A stretch of 64,000 nt of DNA. It comes from Bacillota bacterium (GTDB lineage Bacteria > Bacillota > Clostridia > Christensenellales > SZUA-584). The notes below the pieces were generated by a model. It was not told where the DNA came from and searched no databases. It was given only the letters and a program-made list of their open reading frames with translations. Of the stretch, positions 16,489 to 25,658 are shown piece after piece (positions within the stretch are counted from its first letter, which is position 1; every line of letters starts with the position of its first letter). Location: positions 95,772 to 159,771 of the forward strand of contig JAEZKQ010000008.1 in NCBI GenBank assembly GCA_023436115.1, in the 5' to 3' direction. Made by a program: the position numbers and the translations under genes.

Positions 16489-17751
16489 ATGAATTTTGGC
16501 TATGCTTGCCTGGCATTTGGTGTCCAAGATGCGAAAATAAGAACTTGCAGGCTGCAAAACGCATCTCCGAAAGTGCTGCGGATCATCATCGGGCAGAATC
16601 TGAATGCGCTGGAGAATATGATTGATTACAATATCGGCAACGGCATCACGCTTTACCGTATCAGCTCCGATCTGATCCCATTTGGTTCGCATGTAGCCAA
16701 CAAGCTTGTCTGGCAGGATGAATATAAAGAGCAGCTTACGCGCATAAGCGGAAAGATTAAAGCGGCGGGCATGCGCGTATCCATGCACCCAGGGCCCTAT
16801 AATGTGCTGAATTCGTTAGGCCCGCAAGTGGTACAAAGAACGATAGACGATCTAAACTATCACGAGCGCGTGCTGACTTGTTTGCAGACAGACGCGGCAA
16901 GCAAAATCGTGCTGCACATCGGCGGTATCTTCGGCAATAAGAAAGAGGCCTTAAAAAGATTCAAGACTCATTTTGCATATCTTGACGATGCGGTGAAGCG
17001 CCGTCTTGTGCTGGAAAACGACGAACGTTATTTTCATATTGGTGATGTGCTGGAGATAGCCCAAGCGTTGGGCTTGCCCGTTGTTTTTGACACGCTGCAC
17101 CACAGCGTGAACAACTGCCGCGGTTATAGAACGCAAAATGATTGGCTCTGGCTTTGCAAACAGACTTGGAAAGAAAAAGACGGCAAGCAGAAAATCCACT
17201 ATTCACAGCAGGATGATGCAAAACGCCCCGGCGCACATTCTCAGACCGTCTGTATACATGAATTTCTTTCGTTTTATAACGAGATAACCGATAAGGACAT
17301 CGACGTGATGCTGGAGGTGAAGGACAAGAATCTTTCGGCTGTGAAATGTACACTGAGCATCTCGAACCAGCATGATATTGCTAAGCTGGAGAATGAATGG
17401 AGCCGATATAAATATCTGGTTCTGGAAAAGAGCCCGTCCGGTTATGCTGCCATCAGGCAGCTGCTTAACGATAAATCAGACTATCCCGCAGCAGAATTCT
17501 ATGACATCATAGAAACGTCACTCGCAAAGCCACATAATACGGGCCATGCGATGAACGCCGCGCAGCATATTTGGGGTTATTTTAAGACCGTCTGTACCGA
17601 TAAAGAAAAGCTAGAGTTCGCAAGATTGACAGATCGTTTTTTATCAGGAACGGTCAGCTTTTTAAGTGTGAAGAGATTTCTTTATAAACTGTGTGCTTCT
17701 TATAATATGACATGCTTACTTCATTCCTATTTCTTTCTCAATATTGTATAA
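16489..17751 (+). CDS. uvsE: UV DNA damage endonuclease
   Basis: The 420-residue protein belongs to the UvsE/UVDE family, a TIM-barrel nuclease that nicks 5' of UV photoproducts. NFGYACLAFG at the start, YRISSDLIPFGSH, SMHPGPYNVL, KIVLHIGG, LVLENDERYFHIGD and VVFDTLHHSVNN carry the metal-binding His, Glu and Asp residues. The core ends near residue 305. The last 115 residues form a helical extension with RYKYLVLEKSPSGY that resembles DUF1722 (YbgA-like) and is seen in clostridial relatives. AAGGTAA precedes the ATG. UvsE suits a spore former exposed to UV. Confidence 0.9.
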   Translation: MNFGYACLAFGVQDAKIRTCRLQNASPKVLRIIIGQNLNALENMIDYNIGNGITLYRISSDLIPFGSHVANKLVWQDEYKEQLTRISGKIKAAGMRVSMHPGPYNVLNSLGPQVVQRTIDDLNYHERVLTCLQTDAASKIVLHIGGIFGNKKEALKRFKTHFAYLDDAVKRRLVLENDERYFHIGDVLEIAQALGLPVVFDTLHHSVNNCRGYRTQNDWLWLCKQTWKEKDGKQKIHYSQQDDAKRPGAHSQTVCIHEFLSFYNEITDKDIDVMLEVKDKNLSAVKCTLSISNQHDIAKLENEWSRYKYLVLEKSPSGYAAIRQLLNDKSDYPAAEFYDIIETSLAKPHNTGHAMNAAQHIWGYFKTVCTDKEKLEFARLTDRFLSGTVSFLSVKRFLYKLCASYNMTCLLHSYFFLNIV

Positions 17752-17842
17752 ACAATCGTGCAAATTTAGTTCCCGAGATAAAGCCACCCTGCATTATTTG
17801 TGTCTCTTGGAGAAGGCCGCACGGCATGCGGGGAAGCAGGAG

Positions 17843-17885
17843 ATTTATAACAATAGTTTCATATTTATTCTTGGATTTACTATTA
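17843..17885 (+). repeat. AT-rich element, copy 2
   Basis: A shorter version of the element at 6836-6896. The same 17-base block ATTTATAACAATAGTTT is followed by the same 22-base block with one change, without the intervening segment. It sits immediately upstream of the promoter of the blaI-like gene. Confidence 0.4.
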
Positions 17886-17889
17886 TAGC

Positions 17890-17919
17890 TTGACAAAATC
17901 ATTCTACCGTAATAGAATG
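17890..17919 (+). promoter_or_regulatory. Promoter and palindromic operator of blaI-like operon
   Basis: TTGACA (17890-17895) and TAGAAT (17913-17918) are spaced by 17 bp. CATTCTA (17900-17906) and TAGAATG (17913-17919) form an inverted repeat that spans the spacer and the -10 box. This is the position expected for autorepression by the BlaI-type protein encoded just downstream. Confidence 0.65.
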
Positions 17920-17957
17920 GTGCCAAGAAATGGGTGGCGAATAGAGGGGGTGTTAAC

Positions 17958-18338
17958 ATGAAGCAAGAAAAATTGCTGCACGATGCCGAAATGAACTTAA
18001 TGAACTTGATTTGGGAGCAAGAGCCAGTTAAAGCGAAAGAGCTTGCGGCTTTGGCTTGGGGGGAGCTGGGGTGGAAAACCACAACGACCTATACGGTGCT
18101 AAAAAGGCTATGTGACCGTAGCATCATAAAGCGCAGTGAACCGGACTTTATTATTACGAGTTTGATATCCAAATCAGAGATAACAAAAGAACATATCGGC
18201 AAAATTGTGGACAAGCTCTACAACGGGTCGAGAAAAATGTTTCTTGCCAGCTTTTTAGAAGAAGAGGAGCTGACCGCAAAGGAATTATCAGAAATACGCA
18301 CACTTTTGGAAGACTACGATAAAAAGCCGGAGGTGTAA
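17958..18338 (+). CDS. BlaI/MecI family transcriptional repressor
   Basis: The 126-residue protein has the BlaI winged helix, with LHDAEMNLMNLIWEQEPVKAKEL and TTTYTVLKRLCDRSIIKR, and a C-terminal dimerisation helix pair. Members repress their own operon and are cleaved when the partner BlaR1 protease is activated. The ATG at 17958 follows AGAGGGGGTG, and an upstream in-frame start at 17934 lacks a ribosome-binding site. It ends 1 bp before the M56 gene, a classic blaI-blaR1 pair. A second, divergent pair of the same type is at 41141-43870. Confidence 0.9.
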   Translation: MKQEKLLHDAEMNLMNLIWEQEPVKAKELAALAWGELGWKTTTTYTVLKRLCDRSIIKRSEPDFIITSLISKSEITKEHIGKIVDKLYNGSRKMFLASFLEEEELTAKELSEIRTLLEDYDKKPEV

Positions 18339-18339
18339 C

Positions 18340-20745
18340 ATGAGCTCTTTAGAATGGCTTAACAACGCATTCATGTATGTTTTAGAGTATAGCTTTTATG
18401 CGGCTATGATCGCTTTCGTGGTTTTTATCATCCGAGCGTTGCTTGCGAAAAGATTTCCTGCTATGTTTTCATATGCGCTGTGGGGTATTGTTCTGATTCG
18501 GCTGCTGATTCCGGTATCACTGCCTTTGCCGACCATATTTGATTTTTCAAAGGCACAGGAAAGCCAAGGCACTCAAACGCCTGATGAATCGGAAATCGTA
18601 ACTGTCGGTCTGCAAGATATAGATTATAATGGGCAGACCGCGACAGACAATACGCAAAACCTATCTCAAAATATCAAATCTGAAAGCAATACGAACCCTA
18701 CCGCTTCAAAACGGACACAGCAATACACTTTTGACCCATCACTATTGCTTGGTACGATGTGGCTTCTCGGTGCGGCAGCGCTGTTGTCCAGAACCGCGAT
18801 TTTATACCTGTACACAAGCCGAAGGCTTAAAGATGCTGTGCCGCTTGACTGTCATGATTTAGCCAAAGAATGTGCCGCGATGGTTGGTGTCCATTGTGTT
18901 CAAGACATCTGCATATCCGCACAGTTTCAGGCGCCGGTTCTTTTTGGTATATTACGTCCAAGAATCATACTTCCAGTCTCAGCTATCGATATGTCCAAAA
19001 CGCAGCTTAAGCATGTACTATTGCATGAAATGGTTCATAAGAAACGCGGCGATATGTGGCTCAAAGCGCTATGGACCGTTGTGCTGTATGTCAACTGGTT
19101 TAACCCGATATTATGGTTTGCCGACCCGCTGTATTCGCGTGATATGGAACGCGCCTGCGACGAGCATGTGATCCGGCTGCTCGGGTTAGATTCTAAAAAA
19201 GCCTATGCAATTTCGCTCTTAAATGTGGCGCTGAATATGAACCAAAACACAACAAGTGACAAAGCGCTTGCATTTGCAAAGGGAAACGTGAAGCGCAGAA
19301 TAGAAGGCGTGCTGTCGCTGAAAAGATTCAGCAAAGCTATGACCGCTTTGTCATTGGCTATTGTCCTTTGCTTGTGCGTCGTCATGATAGCAGCCTGTCA
19401 GCCGACACCGGAGGAACCTGTAGTGATAGGTAAAGCTGACGATACGCTTGAGAGTGCGCTTGCAGCCACAGCCGCACCCATTACAAACCCGACACAAACT
19501 GAAAATACGAATGAAGCCACTCATATGGTTGTCACCGAACACTGGACGGACAGCACCGCGAGCAAGCTCACCACTGTTAATATCGACGCTGATGTGATCG
19601 TTCCGAATGTGATGTCCTATCCGGTTTTCGAGGTTTCGCCGCTAGTGGTAGATCAGCCGCTAGCGGAGAAATTTGTGAACTATGTGGCGCAGGATGCAAA
19701 AGAAATCTATAATGGGGACAAAAACTCCAAAGAGTCTTTAGAAGAAGGCATAGTATGGCTTCAGAATAAAATTGCACAGACAAAAGCGGGAAATTTGGAT
19801 CCGGATGATGAAATGACGATAGAGGAACGGCTTGCTCAATTGGAAGCCCAACTGGAAGAACACGAGAAAGAATACGCAAAAGTGCTTGCACAAGGCGAGA
19901 CTTCGGGCGAACCCTTGGATTATACATTTGAACAGGAACTTGGATTTCCAGAACGTACGGAAGTATGCTTTACCGCTGACATGAACGATGGCAGTAGCAG
20001 ACTGGTACGTTTCGAGCGGTGCAACGATGGCGGCGGCCCGAAGTTTTCTCTCATCGCGGTGATGGATGTTGACGAATTTCAGGAACGTAAAGGAAAACCG
20101 GTTAGTACGGAAAAAGCCAGAGAGACAGCGTTGGAGGTTGTCAATTCTTTAGAAATTGGCGAATTCGCGTTAGCAGCTGAAAAAAAGAATAACTTATTCA
20201 ACGAGCTGGTTTTTTATAGATTATTCGACGGCATTCCGGTTACGGCGATTAATGCAAGCCAAGGTAATTCCAGTGGTGTTTGTACCGAGGAAGAACTTAC
20301 GTATAATTTCGTGCTATGGCAAGAAAGTCTATGTATCTATGTGAATGATACAGGTGTGATATTGATTGATTGGACTTCCCCTTGCAACGTCACCCGGACG
20401 GTGAACGAAAACGTGGCGTTGAAGCCAATTGAGGAAATAAAGGAAATATTCAAGCAGCAGATATTATATAACGTTTACGAAGCGGATGGGAATGAGGATA
20501 TTATTAAGATTGACGAGGTGAGGCTCGGATATATGGCCATTCCCGAAAAGGGCGACATCTCGAACTACAGACTGATACCCGTGTGGGATTTTATCGGGCC
20601 GACTTGGAGCGATGAGGAGTATGCGGCGATAACGAATCCGCAATATCTTGAGGAAGGATCATCTCAGATTCCAAACGAAGATATAAGCTATCTGACTATC
20701 AACGCGATTGATGGCAGTATTATAGACAGAAATCTGGGGTATTAA
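18340..20745 (+). CDS. BlaR1-type M56 membrane metalloprotease with a novel sensor domain
   Basis: The 801-residue protein has N-terminal membrane helices and a cytosolic zinc protease motif LLHEMVHKKRGD (HExxH 229-233) followed by RDMERACDEHV. After the last helix at about 333-353 comes a 445-residue extracellular region. That region is not a penicillin-binding domain. It contains charged helices around residue 465-525, resembles DUF6034-type clostridial regions, and ends STLTINAIDG-like (SYLTINAIDG). In BlaR1 systems ligand binding outside activates the protease, which cleaves BlaI. The signal here is unknown. It is paralogous throughout to the protein at 41141-43480. Confidence 0.85.
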   Translation: MSSLEWLNNAFMYVLEYSFYAAMIAFVVFIIRALLAKRFPAMFSYALWGIVLIRLLIPVSLPLPTIFDFSKAQESQGTQTPDESEIVTVGLQDIDYNGQTATDNTQNLSQNIKSESNTNPTASKRTQQYTFDPSLLLGTMWLLGAAALLSRTAILYLYTSRRLKDAVPLDCHDLAKECAAMVGVHCVQDICISAQFQAPVLFGILRPRIILPVSAIDMSKTQLKHVLLHEMVHKKRGDMWLKALWTVVLYVNWFNPILWFADPLYSRDMERACDEHVIRLLGLDSKKAYAISLLNVALNMNQNTTSDKALAFAKGNVKRRIEGVLSLKRFSKAMTALSLAIVLCLCVVMIAACQPTPEEPVVIGKADDTLESALAATAAPITNPTQTENTNEATHMVVTEHWTDSTASKLTTVNIDADVIVPNVMSYPVFEVSPLVVDQPLAEKFVNYVAQDAKEIYNGDKNSKESLEEGIVWLQNKIAQTKAGNLDPDDEMTIEERLAQLEAQLEEHEKEYAKVLAQGETSGEPLDYTFEQELGFPERTEVCFTADMNDGSSRLVRFERCNDGGGPKFSLIAVMDVDEFQERKGKPVSTEKARETALEVVNSLEIGEFALAAEKKNNLFNELVFYRLFDGIPVTAINASQGNSSGVCTEEELTYNFVLWQESLCIYVNDTGVILIDWTSPCNVTRTVNENVALKPIEEIKEIFKQQILYNVYEADGNEDIIKIDEVRLGYMAIPEKGDISNYRLIPVWDFIGPTWSDEEYAAITNPQYLEEGSSQIPNEDISYLTINAIDGSIIDRNLGY

Positions 20746-20752
20746 CACCAAA

Positions 20753-23092
20753 CTATGCGTTTTCCGACTTCTTCACCACGTACAAATTCGACCCGAAATC
20801 ACTCAGCAGTCGCGTATGTTCATTGTAATAGCTGCCCACAAACTGGTTGTTAAGGCGTATGCCGACACCCAGCATATCGCCGCGGCACTCGTAGCTTTCC
20901 ACGCAGTCGGTCAGACAATAAAAACGCCCCACAGTGCGCAAAACGATGCCGTCCGGGTTTAAGGATACGGGCAGTATGTGCTTCACAAGCCCGCCGAAAC
21001 GCTTGATAAAAAGGCTCTGCGGCCGCGTGGAGACGGTGTATGTGGCGTCGGGGTCAAGCCCAGCCAGCGGCAAATAGTCATAGCCCTCGCTCGCGGTCGT
21101 CAGCGTCTGAAAGAAGCCCGCCACGGCTTCGCTGCCGTCGGGCGCGGTGCACTGCCAATGCACCTTGTTGTCCTTGCGCGCGGGCAGGCGGCTGAACCGT
21201 CCGTATTGCAGCGTTTTGCGGTGCGCTTTGTAAAACGCGATCTGCGATTTGATTTCCTTTCGCTCCACGCGCGTTAAATATTTCAAATCCATTTCGTAAC
21301 CGAGGCAACCAAAGCAAGCCGCGTTGAAGCGCGTGGACAGCGGCGTATTGCGCAGCGTTTGCTGATGCGGCGCTTCCGAAACATGCGCACCCATCGTCGA
21401 AAGCGGATACAAGCAGGACAGGCCGCCCTGAATCTTGAGGCGCTCTATGGGGTCGGTATCGTCAGATGTCCATATCTGTGGCGAGTAACACAGCATGCCT
21501 AGGTCAAAACGGTTGCCGCCGCTTGAACAGCTTTCCAAGAGTATGTGGGGGCGGGGGCGGAAAATGCGTTCCAGCACATCATACAGCCCCAGTATATAAC
21601 GGTGAAAAAACTCCCCCTGATTGGCAAGCAGCGGTGAATAGGCGTCGCTGATGTGACGATTCATATCCCATTTCACATACGATATAGCCGCTTCGTCGAG
21701 TATGCGCCCGACTGATGCCACGATATAATCGCGCACGTCGGGGTTGCACAGGTCAAGAATCAATTGGTTGCGCCCCAGAGTCGGCGTTCTGCCGGGCGTA
21801 CGCACCGCGTATTCGGGATGCGCTTTAAAAAGGTCGCTGTCTTCATTGACCATCTCCGGCTCGAACCACAATCCAAATGACATACCTGTCTTTCGTATCT
21901 TGTCCGCAAAATGGGGCAGCCCACGCGGCAGTTTCTTTTTGTTTACCCAGTAGTCGCCCAAACCCGCGTGGTCGTCGTTGCGGCGGCCGAACCACCCGTC
22001 GTCCAGCACAAATAGCTCGATGCCCAAGCGCCGTGCCCGCCGTGCCAGACGCAGCAGCTTGCTCTGGTTGAATTTAAAAAAATGCGTTTCCCAGTTGTTG
22101 ATGAGCACAGGGCGTTCCTTGCCCTTCCAGTCGCCGCGCACGATATGACCATTGATAAAGTCGTGAAAATGCGCGCTGAGCCCGCCGAAACCGCTGCTTG
22201 AGAAGCTTAATACCGCTTCGGGGGTCTCAAACGCTTCGCCCTGCGAAAGCGTCCATTCGAAGCAGTGCGGGTTGATGCCAAGCTGCACGCGCAGTATGTC
22301 ATGATGCGAAAGCTCCACAGCGCCGTAATGATTGCCGCTGTATATAAAATTGAAGCCGTACACGTTGCCATGTGTTTCCGTTGCGCCGTTTTCGGCCAAA
22401 AGAAAGCCCGGATTGTGCCGGTTGCTGCTGCCGCCCGTGGTGGACGAATTCACATAAAGCCCGTACTGTATGGGGCGTTCGTGACGGTGCGCTTCCTTGA
22501 TCCAGCCGCCGTCAAACGTGACGAGGCGAAAACCGCAGTCGGGCAGGTCCAGCATCATGCTTAGCAGCCGCCGAATGACGAGCGGATTGTCATTGTTGTT
22601 TTTGAGCACGGCCCTGCGCGTTATCACGTCGGTTTGCTCAAACACCGTATAGTAGAGCAAAAGCTCAACGTTGTTTGAAGCATCCTCCAGTGTCAGCTCG
22701 AGTATCTGGCATTCGTTCTCGGAGCCATAAGCGCCGGGTAAGGTCTGCGGAGCGGCTGTGCCGTCTGTAATACGGTGCGAGCGGTATACAAAATCGCAGG
22801 TGAAGCTGCCGTCCGGCATTTTGAGCTCGGCGGGGGAGTGACGGTAATCGCCGCGCCCAATGCCCGACCATTCTAAGGCCATCGTATCCAGACAATAGGT
22901 TGAGTCGGAGGGATCATAAATAACGCTGCTGCCGATCTGAGCGGTGCGCTTTAATATCAGCCCCTCGGGGTCTTGGTCGCGCAGCCGCGTACCGTAATGG
23001 ATATGTTCCAAGTGCCCGAAAGCCGTGGCGCGAAACCAGTAGCTCGTCGTCTTTGTCGTCAGGCGGAACAGGCCGTCCTTTTCCTCTATCAT
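20753..23092 (-). CDS. Alpha-galactosidase, glycoside hydrolase family 36
   Basis: The 779-residue enzyme releases terminal alpha-galactose from raffinose-type sugars or galactomannan. The N-terminal beta-sandwich (to about 320) is followed by a TIM barrel. LFVLDDGWFG, YVKWDMNRH (nucleophile Asp) and WTSDDTDPIERL (acid/base Asp) are the GH36 signatures, and LLESCSSGGNRFD precedes the latter. No signal peptide is present, so it acts in the cytoplasm on imported oligosaccharides. Its ATG overlaps the stop of the GH13 gene by 4 bp, so both are translated from one message. No transporter lies beside them in the window. Confidence 0.92.
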   Translation of the reverse strand: MIEEKDGLFRLTTKTTSYWFRATAFGHLEHIHYGTRLRDQDPEGLILKRTAQIGSSVIYDPSDSTYCLDTMALEWSGIGRGDYRHSPAELKMPDGSFTCDFVYRSHRITDGTAAPQTLPGAYGSENECQILELTLEDASNNVELLLYYTVFEQTDVITRRAVLKNNNDNPLVIRRLLSMMLDLPDCGFRLVTFDGGWIKEAHRHERPIQYGLYVNSSTTGGSSNRHNPGFLLAENGATETHGNVYGFNFIYSGNHYGAVELSHHDILRVQLGINPHCFEWTLSQGEAFETPEAVLSFSSSGFGGLSAHFHDFINGHIVRGDWKGKERPVLINNWETHFFKFNQSKLLRLARRARRLGIELFVLDDGWFGRRNDDHAGLGDYWVNKKKLPRGLPHFADKIRKTGMSFGLWFEPEMVNEDSDLFKAHPEYAVRTPGRTPTLGRNQLILDLCNPDVRDYIVASVGRILDEAAISYVKWDMNRHISDAYSPLLANQGEFFHRYILGLYDVLERIFRPRPHILLESCSSGGNRFDLGMLCYSPQIWTSDDTDPIERLKIQGGLSCLYPLSTMGAHVSEAPHQQTLRNTPLSTRFNAACFGCLGYEMDLKYLTRVERKEIKSQIAFYKAHRKTLQYGRFSRLPARKDNKVHWQCTAPDGSEAVAGFFQTLTTASEGYDYLPLAGLDPDATYTVSTRPQSLFIKRFGGLVKHILPVSLNPDGIVLRTVGRFYCLTDCVESYECRGDMLGVGIRLNNQFVGSYYNEHTRLLSDFGSNLYVVKKSENA

Positions 23093-24741
23093 GATGACAC
23101 CTCCAGAATAACCGCCTCATAGGACGACAGTATGCCGTCATAGGTGCCTCGCTGATAGTTGGATAAGATAAGGCGGCCTTGAGTCTGTGCTTTTTGAGGC
23201 CGTTTGCTGAAATTGAGCAATATCTGAATGCGTTTACCGTTCAGTTCGCGCTCATAGGCGAAAAGGCGGCGCGTCGCTTTGATGAGACGGAATGAGCCGT
23301 ATTTGAGCACATCGCTCTGCGCCCTCAGCGCGATCATCTTTTTGTAGTAGCTGCGTATGGAATCCGGATCGTTCATCTGGGCAGCCATATTGATGCGCGT
23401 ATAGTTGCGGTTGATGCCCAGCCACGGCCGGCCCGTCGTGAAGCCTGCATTGCTATCGCTGTTCCATTGCACGGGCGTACGCGCGTTATCCCGCGAGGCA
23501 GTGCGTATCATACGCCAGCGGTAAAACGCGGGGATGTGCAGGCGCTTGGCCAACCGGTATATATTGTGAGATTCCACGTCCTGTATCTGTTCCAAGCTTG
23601 TGAAGTCAAAGTTGGTCATGCCGATTTCCTGACCCTGGTAGATATACGGCGTGCCGCGCAGCGTGAGCAGCAGCGTGGCCAGCAGTTTTGCGGAGGCAGC
23701 CCAATATTCGCCGTCGTCACCGAAACGCGAGACACATCGTGGCTGGTCGTGGTTCTCCAGATAGTTGGCGTTCCATTCCAGCGCGTTTTGCCACTTGGCA
23801 ACCGTTTTTCCAAAACGCCCCGCGTGAAATCGCCGCTTGAACCATTTGATATAGTATTGGTCGGTCTCCATGTGTTCAAACGAGAATATCATATCCAGCT
23901 CGCCGCGGCTTTTATCAGTCAGCTCTTTGCCCATTTGAGGCGATACGAAAACAGTTTCACCCACAGCAAAGCAGTCGTAATGGGATAGCACATCGCGCCG
24001 CAGCTCGCGCAGTATATCGTGCGCGCCCGGCTGAGAGATGTAATGCTCGCTGCCTGTGAGCGCAAGCCGCTTTTTGCCGTCTTCCAGAGAGGTTTTATAG
24101 ATGATATTAATCACGTCGCAGCGAAAGCCCGCAACGCCTTTATCCAGCCAGAAGCGCATGATATCTTTGATTTCTTCGAGCACTTTGGGGTTGCGGTAAT
24201 TAAGGTCGGGCTGCTTCACAGCGAAAAGGTGAAGATAATATTCATCACTTTTTTCATCATATTCCCAGCAGCCTTCCCCAAAAAAGCTCGTCCAGTTGTT
24301 TGGGGGGCTTCCGATTTGGGATCCCCGAAAAGCGTGTTTTTTGTTGGGTTTTTTACCGGGCCGCCATATGTAGTAATCACGGTAAGGGCTGCTTTTATCG
24401 CGGCTTTTCACAAACCACTCATGTTCGTCTGAAGTATGGTTGATCACGAGATCCATCACGATCTTGATATCTCTCTTTGCGGCTTCGGCGATCAGCGTAT
24501 CCATGTCGGCCATTGTTCCGAACTTGGGGTCGATATCCCTGTAATCGCTGATGTCGTAGCCATTGTCCGCGTCGGGAGAGCGGTATACAGGGCTCAGCCA
24601 TATGATGCCGATGCCCAAGTCTTTCAGCGCGTCCAGATGAGCGGTAATACCCGGGATATCGCCGATACCGTCGCCGTTGGAATCCGCAAAGCTTCTCGGA
24701 TAGATTTGATAAACGATGCGATCCTGCCACCAATTCGCCAT
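23089..24741 (-). CDS. Alpha-glucosidase / oligo-1,6-glucosidase, GH13
   Basis: The 550-residue enzyme is a GH13 (subfamily 31-like) exo-glucosidase. DRIVYQIYPRSFADSNGDG, VMDLVINHTSDEH, GFRCDVINIIYK (nucleophile Asp), AVGETVFVS (acid/base Glu) and LENHDQPRC (transition-state Asp) are all present. The usual Met before the nucleophile Asp is Cys. There is no signal peptide, so it is cytoplasmic. It probably hydrolyses isomaltose, maltose or sucrose-type ends. Together with the downstream GH36 enzyme it would break raffinose-family or mixed alpha-linked sugars down to monosaccharides. An AGGAGGCAAC-type site precedes the ATG. Confidence 0.9.
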   Translation of the reverse strand: MANWWQDRIVYQIYPRSFADSNGDGIGDIPGITAHLDALKDLGIGIIWLSPVYRSPDADNGYDISDYRDIDPKFGTMADMDTLIAEAAKRDIKIVMDLVINHTSDEHEWFVKSRDKSSPYRDYYIWRPGKKPNKKHAFRGSQIGSPPNNWTSFFGEGCWEYDEKSDEYYLHLFAVKQPDLNYRNPKVLEEIKDIMRFWLDKGVAGFRCDVINIIYKTSLEDGKKRLALTGSEHYISQPGAHDILRELRRDVLSHYDCFAVGETVFVSPQMGKELTDKSRGELDMIFSFEHMETDQYYIKWFKRRFHAGRFGKTVAKWQNALEWNANYLENHDQPRCVSRFGDDGEYWAASAKLLATLLLTLRGTPYIYQGQEIGMTNFDFTSLEQIQDVESHNIYRLAKRLHIPAFYRWRMIRTASRDNARTPVQWNSDSNAGFTTGRPWLGINRNYTRINMAAQMNDPDSIRSYYKKMIALRAQSDVLKYGSFRLIKATRRLFAYERELNGKRIQILLNFSKRPQKAQTQGRLILSNYQRGTYDGILSSYEAVILEVSS

Positions 24742-24966
24742 TTGAGTTGCCTCCTGTCAGCAATCATGTACATTCGGAAAAAAGAGGTATGATATTAATG
24801 ACAGTTTAATATAAAGATCGAATGAGTGCAATTGCGAATAAATAGCCAATTAGACAGCGCCACCTTTCTAACGCGGCGTTCATGAGACACAAATATTTGA
24901 TTTTTGAATATGATATTTTATGCTGCCGGGAACTTTTGTTTTGTTGTCATAAAAAGCGTGGGGTTT

Positions 24967-25254
24967 ATGATGAATTGTTATAGCAAAGCCGTATCGCCGA
25001 AAAAGACTAAATTAGACCAGACGAAGGACAACAATGATATCACGAATGACGATAAAGAAAAAGGCAAAGATTTTAGCCCGAAAACATGGCTGGAGATATT
25101 GCCGTCGCCTTCGGGTACAATTTTAGCTGCCATATTGGCAAACATTATGACCGACGGACTTACCGTAACACAGCAGAATATACTCGGAAACTTTATATCA
25201 TCTGTCGGGAGTCTTATATCCTACATCGCGGCTCGGGAAGATCTGAATCAGTAA
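24967..25254 (+). CDS. Small hypothetical protein with C-terminal hydrophobic segment
   Basis: A protein of about 95 residues. A Lys/Asp/Asn-rich N-terminal half (TKDNNDITNDDKEKGK) is followed by WLEILPSPSGTILAAILANIM and a second hydrophobic stretch. The C-terminal half resembles short uncharacterised clostridial proteins containing WLEILPSPSG. The start is uncertain: the ATG at 24967 follows GTGGGG, while an upstream in-frame ATG at 24904 would add 21 mostly hydrophobic residues. It is divergent from the glycosidase operon. The function is unknown. Confidence 0.5.
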   Translation: MMNCYSKAVSPKKTKLDQTKDNNDITNDDKEKGKDFSPKTWLEILPSPSGTILAAILANIMTDGLTVTQQNILGNFISSVGSLISYIAAREDLNQ

Positions 25255-25658
25255 ACTTTTGGTGACAGGACTTAACTATTAATAAAGCCAGTTTTATTTT
25301 GAGCAAGTCTGTTATTTTTTTATCAAAGTGGGTATTTATATTTGGGTATGACGCTGATGAAAAACACTGTTGATTATCCAAATAATCGGCGCTGAATGGG
25401 TGAAACATGCCTCGTTGTGGGACGAGCTTTTCTTGCTGATTTTATTAAAATTAAGAGTATAAGCAAGCTTGATTGGGAGAATAGTATATGGATATTTCGC
25501 ATCGCTTATGAAAATAACGCAAGAAAAAGAAAAAAAACTTTCATTTAGGGATTTCATTTAGGGCAAAAAGCGAGTATAATAAGAGAAATTAGATACAGTT
25601 TCGAATCAAAAAGGAATTTTTGATTTTAAAAAAATTCAAAAAGAAGGTGTGAGAAGTT
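25255..25658 (+). promoter_or_regulatory. Leader and promoter region of pckG
   Basis: The left two thirds show no gene. A -10 TATAAT lies at 25575-25580 with a weak -35 (TTTCAT, 25552-25557) embedded in a direct repeat of TTTCATTTAGGG (25540-25551 and 25552-25563). In the leader, AATCAAAAA (25604-25612) and TTTTTGATT (25617-25625) close a GGAA tetraloop just before the AAGAAGGTG ribosome-binding site. Confidence 0.5.

Noticed and set aside
16489..17751. Xylose isomerase-like sugar isomerase
   Set aside because: The TIM barrel carries the UvsE-specific NFGYACL start and the YRISSDLIPFGSH motif rather than sugar isomerase motifs.
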